From the NCBI GenBank assembly GCA_026415615.1, contig JAOAGT010000001.1:62001-126000 (forward strand): a DNA stretch of 64,000 nt, read 5' to 3'. A program made the position numbers and the translations under genes. Positions within the stretch are counted from its first letter, which is position 1, and the number at the start of each line of letters is the position of its first letter. The notes below the pieces were generated by a model. It made no database searches. It was given only the letters and a program-made list of their open reading frames with translations, and was not told the origin of the DNA. Origin of the DNA: Thermoleophilia bacterium (GTDB taxonomy: Bacteria; Actinomycetota; Thermoleophilia; RBG-16-64-13). Positions 1-8,713 of this stretch are shown here, piece after piece.

Positions 1-9
1 GGAGGGAAG

Positions 10-1197
10 ATGGCAGCCAAGTTTCTAAAGCGAGAAGACCTGCCGGCTTTCCTTGCCTCGCTGGCCCAGAGCGGACGCGTGATCGCGCCCGTCAAGACAA
101 ACGGGCTAGTGCAGTTTGAGCCCTGGACGCCGGATAAGCAAGTAGAGCTAGAGGTGCTGCTAGCCAAGCAGTCGCCCAAGGAATGGGTTTTCCCGCAGAC
201 AGAAAAGTACCTTGAGTTCAAATACGGCAAAGTGATGCCGGAAGCTGCGGCTGCTCCCGCAGGCGGAGCCGCGGGTGTGGAGGACACTGCGAGCACCGAA
301 GATGCGGCCGGGGCGCCGTCTGCTGCTGTGCCCCTCCCGACGGTGGAGGTTCAGGTTCTGAATGAGGCGCCAGCGCAGGTCATCTTTGGTCTGCGGCCTT
401 GCGATGCCCGGGGCTTTGTGCAGATGGACCAGGTGTTCGGCGGTTACGGCGGCTTCTACTTTGACCCCTTCTACAACGCTCGCCGGGCTGCTACCACGTT
501 ACTAGTTGTGGCGTGCGCGGAGCCTCGGTCGACCTGCTTCTGCACGGCGGTGGGTGGGTGTCCGGCTGGCCGCGAAGGGGCAGATGCGATCTTCATCCCG
601 GTGGAGGGCGGATTCCTTGTCGACACCTTGACTGAGAAGGGCGAGGCGGCCACCAGCAAGTTCTCGGGACTGAGCGAAGCTAGCGATGCACAGAAGGTCC
701 AGGCGGCAGAGGTTGAGGCCCAGGCCATCACCAAGGTGGCAGCGCCGTTTGCGCTCGAGGGTCTGCGCGACCGTCTCCACGACAATATCGACGATCCCCG
801 CTGGCGCGAGCTTTGCATGCGCTGCATTTCTTGCGGCACCTGCACATATGTGTGTCCGAGCTGCTACTGCTTTTCGATCAACGACGAGCTTGTGGAGTCT
901 TGTGGCGAGCGGTACCGGGTCTGGGACAACTGCTTCAACCCCATTTACACGGAGGAGACCTCCGGCCACAACCCGCGGGCGGAGAAGTTCAAGCGGTTCC
1001 GCAACCGCTTTAGCCACAAGTTCTGGTATTACCCCGACAAATACGACAGTCTGCTTTGCTCGGGCTGCGGGCGCTGCATCATGCACTGCCCCACCCGTAT
1101 CGACATTCGCGAGGTGCTACGGGTGATGGGAGCGGCGCCGGAAGTGGCCGAGGCTGCTGCTGGCGCACCTGCTCAGGCTGAAGGAAAGGAGGCGTAG
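10..1197 (+). CDS. 4Fe-4S dicluster electron-transfer protein (AsrA / sulfhydrogenase beta-like)
   Basis: This 395-residue protein probably carries electrons between a flavoprotein partner and a catalytic subunit, as AsrA does in anaerobic sulfite reductase and HydB does in sulfhydrogenase. Two ferredoxin-type clusters are visible near the C-terminus: Cys272-275-278-282 and Cys350-353-356-360, each followed by CP or CPS. Residues about 78-110 form an Ala/Pro/Gly-rich stretch that looks like an inserted flexible linker. A strong ribosome-binding site (ggaggga) lies just before the ATG. The stop codon directly abuts the ATG of the next gene, so the two are one operon. The catalytic partner is probably upstream of the window. 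The family is clear; whether the substrate is sulfite, polysulfide or H2 is not. Confidence 0.8.
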   Translation: MAAKFLKREDLPAFLASLAQSGRVIAPVKTNGLVQFEPWTPDKQVELEVLLAKQSPKEWVFPQTEKYLEFKYGKVMPEAAAAPAGGAAGVEDTASTEDAAGAPSAAVPLPTVEVQVLNEAPAQVIFGLRPCDARGFVQMDQVFGGYGGFYFDPFYNARRAATTLLVVACAEPRSTCFCTAVGGCPAGREGADAIFIPVEGGFLVDTLTEKGEAATSKFSGLSEASDAQKVQAAEVEAQAITKVAAPFALEGLRDRLHDNIDDPRWRELCMRCISCGTCTYVCPSCYCFSINDELVESCGERYRVWDNCFNPIYTEETSGHNPRAEKFKRFRNRFSHKFWYYPDKYDSLLCSGCGRCIMHCPTRIDIREVLRVMGAAPEVAEAAAGAPAQAEGKEA

Positions 1198-2124
1198 ATG
1201 GCCGAAAACGGCAATGGCAGCTGCAACTGCGGCAAGACCCGCCTCACTTTCGCTGACGTAGTCCCGGGTGCCACTACTGCCCGCGCCGGCAAGCGGGCGG
1301 GCAACCCGTACTTGCCTGAGGTGGGCACTGTCATCGAGATCATCCCAGAAACCCCCACTATCAAGACCTTCCGGGTGCGCTTTGACGATCCCGAGGTGCA
1401 GGAGAACTTCACCTTTGCTCCTGGCCAGGTGGGGCAGCTTGGCATCTTCGGGGTGGGCGAAGCCACCTTTGCCATCACCTCCAAGCCCTCGGAGAAGGAC
1501 TTCATCCAGTTCTCGGTCATGCGGGCCGGGGAGGTGACCCGCGCGCTCCACAACTTGTCGGTAGGCGATAAGGTGGGAATCCGCGCTCCCATGGGCCGCG
1601 GGTTCCCGGTGGAAGAGTGGAAGGGCAAGAACATCCTGTATGTTATGGGCGGCATCGGCTCAGCGGCGCTCAAGGCCACCATCGAATACACCCTTGAGCA
1701 TCGCTCGGACTACGAGAAGATCACCATCCTCTACGGCGCTACCCATCCCACCAACTTCACCTACTGGTATGACGTGGAGGAGTGGCAGAAACGGGACGAC
1801 CTTGAGCTCGTTCTTACCATCGACCGCGAATGCGAGGGCTGGCAGTGTGACGTGGGCCTGGTACCGCACGTGCTTGAGCGTATGGCCCCCAGCCCCGAAA
1901 ACACTATCGCCATCACCTGCGGCCCGCCCATCATGATCAAGTTTGCCCTCATTGCCTTCGAGAAGCTGGGGTTCACTCCCGAGCAGACCTACACCACGCT
2001 TGAGAAGCGCATGAAGTGCGGCATCGGCATCTGCGGCAGATGCAACGTGGGACCGAAGTATGTGTGCGTGGACGGTCCGGTGTTCTCGCTCGCGGAGCTG
2101 AAGGAGCTGCCAGACGAGCTGTAG
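1198..2124 (+). CDS. FAD/NAD(P)-binding oxidoreductase with 2Fe-2S cluster (AsrB / sulfhydrogenase gamma / PyrK-like)
   Basis: A 308-residue flavin reductase of the ferredoxin-NADP reductase superfamily, expected to pass electrons from NAD(P)H to the iron-sulfur protein encoded just upstream. After a beta-barrel FAD domain (about residues 35-145) there is a nucleotide-binding domain with the stretch VMGGIGSAALKA. The C-terminal Cys274-279-282-290 set (CGIGICGRC followed by VC) is the 2Fe-2S ligand pattern of PyrK, AsrB and sulfhydrogenase gamma. The gene starts on the base after the preceding stop and is followed about 65 bases later by a strong hairpin terminator. An unusual Cys pair (CNC) near the N-terminus is of unknown role. 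Confidence 0.82.
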   Translation: MAENGNGSCNCGKTRLTFADVVPGATTARAGKRAGNPYLPEVGTVIEIIPETPTIKTFRVRFDDPEVQENFTFAPGQVGQLGIFGVGEATFAITSKPSEKDFIQFSVMRAGEVTRALHNLSVGDKVGIRAPMGRGFPVEEWKGKNILYVMGGIGSAALKATIEYTLEHRSDYEKITILYGATHPTNFTYWYDVEEWQKRDDLELVLTIDRECEGWQCDVGLVPHVLERMAPSPENTIAITCGPPIMIKFALIAFEKLGFTPEQTYTTLEKRMKCGIGICGRCNVGPKYVCVDGPVFSLAELKELPDEL

Positions 2125-2190
2125 CGAGGGCCAGGAGCTCCAAGGGCTCCAGGGGCCTAGGGACACCAACACCAAACCAAAGTTGGACGA

Positions 2191-2220
2191 CGAGGGGGGC
2201 GCCGAAAGGCGCCCCCCTCG
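2191..2220 (+). terminator. Strong hairpin terminator after the AsrAB-like pair
   Basis: A perfect 13-bp stem (cgaggggggcgcc) closes on a GAAA tetraloop, followed by gtctttcct. It lies 66 bases after the stop of the flavoprotein gene and probably ends that transcript. The U-tract is poor. Confidence 0.75.
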
Positions 2221-2474
2221 GTCTTTCCTGGGGAGCGCTGCTCTTACCTCTCCTTGTGTCTATGTGCAACCAACGGTGGAGGCCACCAGGGTTCTCAGGT
2301 TGTTGACAGGCGTTTGGGAAGGCTTAGCAGAATCTAAAAGAGACCACGCATCATGTCCGCGGCAGCTGACGCTCTTTGCAGCGCTGCCTACGGATCGGGG
2401 AGCGACGAGTGGGTGAACCGCGACCGTAACGGCGCGCGAGTATTGCAACCTATACGTGCTTTGGAAAGCAAAAC

Positions 2475-2502
2475 GAGGCGCGGCCTGTGGAGGCCGCGCC
2501 TC
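2475..2502 (-). terminator. Rho-independent terminator for the minus-strand tannase-like gene
   Basis: A 12-bp stem (gaggcgcggcct) with a 4-nt loop. Read on the minus strand it is followed by a T-rich tail (cgttttgctttcc). It lies just past the 3' end of the lipoprotein gene that ends at 2540. The interval 2221-2474 between the two terminators holds no recognisable gene. Confidence 0.75.
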
Positions 2503-2539
2503 CCCGTGCAGTCACGCGGTCATTCCTCGCAACATGGTG

Positions 2540-4119
2540 CTACCGCGCTATACGATAGCCAGTAATGTCACTGATCCATTGCATGAAGGCCGTGGGGTCA
2601 AGGTTAGCCCCGTGGCGTGCATCCCAATACATAAGAGCATTTACGTCCTTGCCCAGATTCTCAAGAGCCAGCACCAAGTTGGCAATGACGGTCAGCGAGG
2701 TGTAAGGGTCTAGGGTGCCATGTCTGATCCACCAGTGCTCGGCACATCCTGCCCTTTCGTCGCTAAGGAAGTACATCGGGTTCATGAGCTTTACTATCTT
2801 TTTCAGCTCGTCGTCTATTGCAGCGTTTGGATTGCCAGTGGTGTGTCGGAGACTGAAGTCGGTAAAGTGCCTTCCGTTGGTCTTTGAGTCTCCAAAGAGC
2901 AGGTTGGCGTAGCTATCGCGAGAGAAGCTATCGAAGGCCGGAAGGTCGTATTTCCTTCCCACCACCTTCTCAAAGTGCTTCAAGTAATCATTCCAGCTAA
3001 ACGAAGTCTTTCCATCAACCCAACTGATCCACGGGTTTTCGGCGAGGTACTGAGCACGCTTTTCTTCAGATAGGTCGGTCAGGTATCTCGTCGCGGCTGG
3101 CACAAGATAGGTCTGCAACAGATAATCGTCGTAGTTTTCAGCAGTGACAGTGCCAAACCCATTCTTGCCCTGGAGACCAAGAGAAAGCTGATATTCGGCA
3201 AAGGCTTGCTTGAGCTCTGCCGAGAGCTTCTGATCAACAAGCCCAGTCTTGAGAGGCATAGTGCCGAACATCCACTCATAAGCGCCGTCGGCGTTTTCTA
3301 GATCTACGACAGGGCAGAAACACCCGCTCGCGAAGATAGCGTCGCTCGCGTCTGCTGCGCCGAGCTCGTCGAGACATGGCTTGTACAACTCACTGTCGCC
3401 CGACGAACCCAGAAGTGCGGAGAGAGCGCCGCCCGCACTACCCCCCGCCGACACAATCTTCTTGGCATCTCCGGGCATGACTGCATCGTTATGGTGGAGA
3501 TATCGCACGGCCGATTTCAGGTCTACGATGGCTGCCGGAGCCTTGCCGTAGTACGTGCCGTCAGAGGCTACATTGTCGCTGCCGCGGCAACCTGGGCAGA
3601 CAACCACGAAACCACTGGCCAGAGCTAGACTCGCGTTCGGTCCCAAGACGCCCCCTGCACCCCCCATCTTCGAGGCCCAGTAGCCCGCTACCTCGATTGC
3701 GAGAAATATGGGAGCGTTGCTCGCATCTACCTCGACCCCGCCAATCTTAAGCGGAACACACACGTGGAGACACTGGTATGCGGGATCTACCGGACGAGTT
3801 ACGTAGGTTATATCGCTGTACAGCTTGAATGTGACTTCAACTTCGCCAACCGCCGTGCGCAGGCTTTTTGTTACACGGTGTACTTGTCCACTGGGAACGC
3901 TAGAGGATCGGTCACCGCTTCCTGGGTTGTGCTCGGAGTCGTCGGTGACGTAGTGGTAGAGGTGGTATCCGACGTAGCCGTGCCACCCCCCGGAGCAACA
4001 CTGGTGGTCGAGGCACCCACAGTGTCCGAAGATTCTCCGCATGCACTGAGGCTACTTAACGCCATTAGTGCCACGAGGAGGAAAAGAACGACCCATGTCC
4101 GTCTTGGGTGAGCTCTCAC
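2540..4119 (-). pseudogene. Tannase/feruloyl-esterase-like alpha/beta hydrolase lipoprotein, split by a frameshift
   Basis: Read across one frame change, this encodes a lipoprotein of about 525 residues. It has a signal peptide ending in the lipobox LSAC, a Ser/Thr/Pro-rich linker, then an alpha/beta hydrolase resembling subtype-B tannases (PVDPAYQCLHVCVP, nucleophile motif GGSAGG, late Asp and His in GTLDPYTS and DARHGAN). The first frame stops at TAA (3871-3873) just after VDKYTV. The hydrolase frame is open from the same place and resumes with TKSLRTAVGEV, so one missing base or two extra bases explain the break. The start is GTG at 4119, preceded by AGGAGG at 9 nt; a TTG further upstream lies before this site and is unlikely. 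An intact protein would act outside the membrane on ester or phenolic substrates. A sequencing error is an alternative explanation. Confidence 0.72.
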
Positions 4120-4560
4120 TTTAGCTGACCTCCTGTTGGCCAACGTTTGCAGTTTCTACTACGGATTATGGATTTGAATTTTGAATCTTGGAACGTGAGT
4201 AGCCTAGCCACTGTCGACACTTAGTCGCGCAGGGAAAGTCCGGGATAGCGCACATAGTACGGACTGCTACCTGGCACTGGTGGGCCGGCCTGTGGTGGGC
4301 AGACCAGGTGGTGAAAAACATATTGAGCTGTATCATGGCCTGGGCACGCCCATGATGAAGAAGACCTCAAGGTGCCGGCTATGGCTTCTGGGGCCTTCTG
4401 GCGGCGGGGTTAGTCTTGTGTGCGGCTTTTTAGTAGAAGAGGCACAACCCGATGTGACTTATGATGCCTACGCTTACCTTCCGGCTCGAGACGTCGTCGT
4501 GGCTCTAGAGGCGGTTAGCATGCAGAATCTTGCTGCCGAGCTCAGCGACAAGGGGGGAGT
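4120..4560. other. Intergenic region between divergent lipoprotein genes
   Basis: This interval should hold the promoters of the two outward-facing lipoprotein genes. A plus-strand open frame (4280-4588) runs through it but has no convincing start signal, no recognisable domain, and overlaps the better-supported lipoprotein start. I see no clear promoter consensus. Confidence 0.4.
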
Positions 4561-5067
4561 ATGTGCAAGCAAATATTGTTTTTGTTAGTAGGTCTAGTAC
4601 TTATCCTTTCAGGCTGCCAGGCTGCCCGGGATAACAGTTTTGCTCTTTATCTTGTTAGCCAAGACATTCCTGCGTCCGAACTAGCAAGAGTGGACATCAA
4701 CCAGCTGGAAATTGAGAGCGAGCCATTAATATCTTCGGACGATATCGTTTCCTATAGTAAAACCAGTCACAGCGTAGAGCTTACCGAAGAGGCCTCTGCT
4801 CGGCTTAAGCAGATATTTCCAATCCCAGTCGGCGGGAAGCCTTTTGTCGTTTGTGTGGGGAAAGAACGGATTTACACGGGGGCTTTCTGGACACCGCTTT
4901 CCTCACAGAGCTACGACGGAGTGGTGATTCTGCAGCCTCCCGACACAACAGCCACGGTCATCCAGATCGCACTGGGCTACCCAAGTCCAGACTTCTTCAG
5001 GGGAGAGGACCCAAGAGGGGACCCTCGGATAATGAAAGCTTTGGAAGAAGCAAAGAAGTTGAAGTAG
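4561..5067 (+). CDS. Small lipoprotein of unknown function
   Basis: A 168-residue protein with a lipoprotein signal peptide: MCKQ, a hydrophobic core, and the lipobox LSGC with the acylated Cys near residue 19. The mature part is soluble and mixed alpha/beta in character, ending in a Lys/Glu-rich helix. The ATG is preceded by aaggggggagt, a good ribosome-binding site, which favours this start over the longer overlapping frame upstream. No domain is recognised. A function in cell-surface assembly or substrate binding would be a guess. It is followed by about 400 bases without a convincing gene. Confidence 0.7.
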   Translation: MCKQILFLLVGLVLILSGCQAARDNSFALYLVSQDIPASELARVDINQLEIESEPLISSDDIVSYSKTSHSVELTEEASARLKQIFPIPVGGKPFVVCVGKERIYTGAFWTPLSSQSYDGVVILQPPDTTATVIQIALGYPSPDFFRGEDPRGDPRIMKALEEAKKLK

Positions 5068-5466
5068 AGGGGTAGGCGGTGGGTTTGTTGGCAAGGTACG
5101 AACTGGCATGGGGCAACAGATGAGAGGTGGAAAAACTCTTCAGTGGTGACGACTGTCTTTTCGAGCGACGCACGCTGTGCATTTCTCGGGCGCCGGTTTG
5201 GGGCAGGCCCATACCTAGTTTGAGCCAGCATGCACCCAGTGACTGTTCAGGCGTACAAGTAAACCAGGGGATGTTTGCCGATCACGCGCTGCTAAAGATG
5301 GGGGTTTTCAAAGCCTATGTTGTCGGTGACGTTGATGTGCGATTTTCCAGCCGGGTTGGTGCGTTCAGAAGGATAGGAAACGAGGCCCACGGGGCCAAAA
5401 GCGCTTATGAGTGATAACTGTTTCCGGTTTTGCCAGAGGTCTGGGCCACGCACGATCGGCGAACGA
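5068..5466. other. Non-coding or unrecognised stretch at the edge of the decayed island
   Basis: Open frames here (for example 5127-5414 on the plus strand) lack domains and good start signals, and I do not support any as genes. This marks the boundary between the lipoprotein gene and the block of gene remnants that follows. Confidence 0.4.
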
Positions 5467-6259
5467 CTAAGCTAAAAACTGGTCGATCTCTGCTTCAGTC
5501 CCGATCTGCCGGAACGTTTCACGCACTTTGTTTTCGATTTCGGTTCGGAGACGTGTCCTCCCCTGCCTCAACGGTGGTGTGCAGTTTGCTCGAATGGCTT
5601 GTGGAGGAAGTTGAAGAGGCCGAACAGGCTGGGGGCTTTGCCGAAGGGCAGGGAGAAGCGGACGCGCAGCCGGTTGCGGCCAGTCTGCGCCGGCGCAACC
5701 TACCCAGTTGGCGAGGTGTGGCCGCAGCGACTGCCGCCTTGCGCAGCGCCGCGCCGCTCGTCTGATCTGCCGGCACAGTGGCGCTGGGGCGGTTTGCGCC
5801 TTCTGCTGTGGGCACAGGTCTTCGCGAATCAGCACCTCGCGCCCTTCCAAGGCCGGGGTGACTTCTTCCTCGAAGTAGCGGCATTGGAGTTGGTCGTTTT
5901 CGTCCGGTTCGCCCAGGCCAAACAGGGTCAGTCGGACGTCTTCGGCAACACACGTTTCCTAGACGTGCCGCCCAACGCCCAGCATTTTGCCCGGGGTGCG
6001 CGAGCTGCTTTCGGCCAGTTGCCTGGTCTCGACATAATCGCGGTTGGCCAGGTAGCGTTGTTTAACGAGGAAGAGGGCGGTTCTTCGACCAGGCGGCCTT
6101 TTGTGCGCAGACGCGCGTAGATGCGCTTTCCTAGATGCCGCGCGCTGCGATAGGCGGAGGTGACAAACTCGAGGGGGTGAGTTCTTGCTGCCCCGGCAGG
6201 TACAGCACGCGGTAAAGATTGCCAATTTGCTCCCGCATATCTTTGGCGGTTTGTTGGAA
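5467..6259 (-). pseudogene. Degenerate minus-strand coding remnant(s), unidentified
   Basis: Reading the minus strand gives protein-like segments that switch frame several times: for example LTLFGLGEPDENDQLQCRYF with EEEVTPALEGREVLIRED near 5820-5930, and RNRLRVRFSLPFG near 5670, ending in a plausible C-terminus EAEIDQFLA at 5467. No single frame carries the whole. The composition and broken frames suggest a decayed gene, perhaps associated with restriction or defence like its neighbours, but I cannot name a family. Confidence 0.4.
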
Positions 6260-6722
6260 CGCTCTTGCGCCGGTCCAACAAGACCACCTTCACCACCTCA
6301 GGCTTCAGGTCCCGCATCAGGGGCACTTGGTAATCCGCTGCGGCTGATGAAGAGCGGATCGGGCCTTCTAGCGCCCGTTCCTCGCTCATCATCCGCCGGC
6401 CCAACTCCACCGCCGCCTTGATCTGGGCAATCTTGGCCGTGCTCAGGCCCTTGATTTCGCGCAACTGGGCCGGGTCGCAGGCGCTGAGTGCGCGCAACGT
6501 CTTGAACCGGCGCAGCAGTTCGCGGCCCAGGTCCACGGCGGTTGACCCTTCCACACCGGTGCGGATGAGAATCGCCAAAAGCTCGGCGTTGCTCAGCGTG
6601 TGAGCGCCATACTTGAGCAGTTTTTGTCGCGGCCGGTCTTCTTCAGGCCAACTGGTAATGGCCCGTTCATACATCTTCTTTGACATTGCCTGCTTTGAAT
6701 CCTCGTTGTTAAGAGATTGCAT
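6260..6722 (-). pseudogene. radC: RadC (UPF0758) N-terminal remnant
   Basis: The minus-strand frame gives a clear RadC N-terminal region: MYERAITSWPEEDRPRQKLL, then NAELLAILIRTG and a helix-hairpin-helix-like GLSTAKIAQIKAAVELGRR. The match ends near VVKVVLLDRRKS. The C-terminal JAB/MPN+ metalloprotease-like domain with its HxHPSGDP motif is missing, replaced by unrelated, frameshifted sequence. RadC-family genes are common passengers in mobile islands. The remnant cannot make the full domain and is best read as a pseudogene. Confidence 0.75.
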
Positions 6723-6882
6723 GACTGGCGCATGAGCGGAATCTCCGCGCCGCAGCCGGGTTCTAGCAGGGCAGCGTGTGCGCCCGCCGATTCCCGTGTA
6801 CCCGGCAGATGATTAGAATCAATACAAGATGTTTCGTCTAGACAACGATGGTTTGGCATGAGAGAGCTGTAAGGAGGGCCAG

Positions 6883-7224
6883 ATGGCTCGTCGCTACTGG
6901 ATCGTCCTTTTCACCGGCAAGACCTGGGACGAGTTCAAGGGTGCCGGCGGGCGCACTGCTGGGTTCCGTGCTTCGCGGGCGAACGCGGTCAAGAAGCTAA
7001 AGCCGGGAGATTGGTTACTCTGCTATGTGACTGGGGTTTCGCGGTTTATTGCCGCGCTTGAAGTTGAAGGTTAACCGTTTGAAGATGACTCGCCCATCTG
7101 GACGGACGATGTATTCCCGGTTCGTCTCCGAGTAAAACCGGTTGCTGAACTTGCGCCGGAAACTTCTATCCCGATCGCTAATCTGTTGTCCCGGTTGTCC
7201 TTATATGACGAAGAACACATTTAA
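6883..7224 (+). pseudogene. EVE-domain protein with an in-frame stop (copy 1)
   Basis: An excellent ribosome-binding site (aaggaggg) precedes the ATG. The frame opens with MARRYWIVLFTGKTWDEF and continues through KLKPGDWLLCYVTGVSRF, typical of small EVE (PUA-like) proteins thought to bind modified bases. A TAA at 7072-7074 interrupts it after ALEVEG, but the same frame continues with PFEDDSPIWTDDVFPVRLRV to a stop at 7222-7224, where a normal C-terminus is expected. A single substitution therefore seems to have truncated it at 63 residues. A second, more decayed copy at 10588-10828 confirms the downstream reading. EVE proteins often sit beside restriction genes, as here. Confidence 0.8.
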
Positions 7225-7381
7225 TCACGATGAGACTGAGCACGACATGCTTGTACTCGGCGGCGTCCATGCTGCCGCGTAGCGCATCAGTCACGCGCCG
7301 CACCTCGGCCCCACAACCAGAGGCGCCAGCACAAACAGCGCCGGTCTCGACCGCTTGTGTGGCGTTCCTAACTTTTGCCAT
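7215..7381 (-). pseudogene. hsdM: Fragment of a type I restriction methyltransferase (HsdM N-terminus)
   Basis: The minus strand encodes [20 protein letters not shown], the highly characteristic N-terminal signature of HsdM. The match breaks off at about 7215, inside the last codons of the EVE remnant on the opposite strand. Only about 50 residues remain of a protein normally near 500. This is evidence that a type I restriction-modification locus once lay here and was deleted. Confidence 0.72.
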
Positions 7382-7485
7382 GTTCCAGTACGTTCATTTC
7401 TTAGCCATGTCACCTGCCACCCCTCAGCAGCCGCCGGAGTCCCGTCATGTGGGAGCAACAGGGCAGTCTGGTAAGTCCTCAGTCG

Positions 7486-8580
7486 TCATTCGCTGATACC
7501 TTCCAGCTCAGCGAAGTAGTCGCTGTCTATGCGTTTAATTTCGATTGTGCGAGCAGTGGACACACCCACGTTGTAGATGAACATCAGTTTTGCCAGCCTC
7601 TGACCATCAATCAGGATCACTTTGGTCTCTAATCCTTCTGCATATCTGCTTGCATCCTGTGTGAAGTCCGACGTCGTGATGAAGACACCTTTCTTAGCCC
7701 TTTTGCCTTGAAGGGCGCCGACAAACTTCTGCACTTCTGGTCGCCCGACGGTGCCTTGCCACTGCTTGGCTTGCAAATAAATGGTCTCTAATCCGAGAGG
7801 GTCCTGCCGGATGATGCCGTCTATCCCTTCGTCTCCGCTTCCGCCAAGCACCTGTCCCGCGTTTTCATCGGCACCGCCGTAACCCATCTTAATCAGTAAA
7901 GCGACTATCAACCGTTCGAAAGCCCGAGGCGATAATGCTCTTACGCTCTCGTAGATTCTTGAGATGAGGCTTGAACAAAGTTCATCATAGGCCGCTTCGA
8001 GCACCTCTTCAGGGGTCTGGGTTGAAGTTTTGCTTACCCCATCATGGTTTCTCTCTGAGCCTCGGCTTCGTTTTTCAAAGTCAAGAAATTCGGGAAACTG
8101 CCTCAAAAAGTAAACATCAATCCTTGGTGGGTTTTGCTCAAGAACCTGTCTGCCTCTCTCAGTGATCATGACCCAGCGGTTCCTAGGGACTCCTAAAAGA
8201 CCTGCCTGTTTGAGATAAGTGCGGGCCCATCCCACGCGATTAGCAAAAACGGTCTGTCCACCACTTGGAATCAGCTGGTTGCGCTCTTCTTCGGTTAAGT
8301 TGAATTGATTGGCTAGGCGTTCAACTAACTCGCTCATTTCGTACTCTCGGCCGTCAGCGATAGCTTCAAGCAGAGGTTTCATCAAAGCCTGAAAGCCGGG
8401 AATGCCCATGGCCTCCACCATCCTTTCCTGGGAAAGACCGATTTGAAATAGCGCCCCGCGCAGTGCGTCAATAGCATGTTGCTCCGGCTCAATGCTCCGG
8501 CAGCGCCCCAAAAGCACGTCTCTAAGGCTTGAAGGTTGATCCTCTGCCACCTCATTTAGTTCTCTTTTTAGGGCGGCCAA
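7486..8580 (-). CDS. mrr: Mrr-type (type IV) restriction endonuclease
   Basis: A complete-looking Mrr protein, expected to cut methylated or otherwise modified foreign DNA. The N-terminal half is a winged-helix region (FQALMKPLLEAIADG, then LTEEERNQLIPSGGQ and NRVGWARTYLKQAGLL). The C-terminal PD-(D/E)xK nuclease shows LSPRAFERLIVALLIKMGYG, GGSGDEGIDGII (catalytic Asp) and YLQAKQW (QxK motif). The frame is open from a TTG at 8580, but family comparison favours the ATG at 8409 (MGIPGFQALM), giving about 307 residues. No strong ribosome-binding site decides between them. It is the only apparently intact gene among many defence remnants. Confidence 0.85.
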   Translation of the reverse strand: MAALKRELNEVAEDQPSSLRDVLLGRCRSIEPEQHAIDALRGALFQIGLSQERMVEAMGIPGFQALMKPLLEAIADGREYEMSELVERLANQFNLTEEERNQLIPSGGQTVFANRVGWARTYLKQAGLLGVPRNRWVMITERGRQVLEQNPPRIDVYFLRQFPEFLDFEKRSRGSERNHDGVSKTSTQTPEEVLEAAYDELCSSLISRIYESVRALSPRAFERLIVALLIKMGYGGADENAGQVLGGSGDEGIDGIIRQDPLGLETIYLQAKQWQGTVGRPEVQKFVGALQGKRAKKGVFITTSDFTQDASRYAEGLETKVILIDGQRLAKLMFIYNVGVSTARTIEIKRIDSDYFAELEGISE

Positions 8581-8713
8581 GCAGGCAAAGCTCGGTGCTG
8601 CAGCCTTTTGGCGCTTCCCTGACGAGTCTTATAGTCCAAAAGGCTGTTAGGACAAGCGAGCAGCATCAGACGGTGTGCTATTTTGACCTGTCGCTGGATG
8701 CTGTCTTGCACAG

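Noticed and set aside
502-1086. Antisense open frames within the AsrA-like gene
   Set aside because: Shadows of the real coding frame, with no domains.
4280-4588. Plus-strand 102-residue open frame before the small lipoprotein
   Set aside because: No ribosome-binding site or domain, and it overlaps the well-supported lipoprotein start at 4561.
5127-5414. Plus-strand 95-residue open frame
   Set aside because: GTG start without family similarity; composition looks random and it borders decayed DNA.
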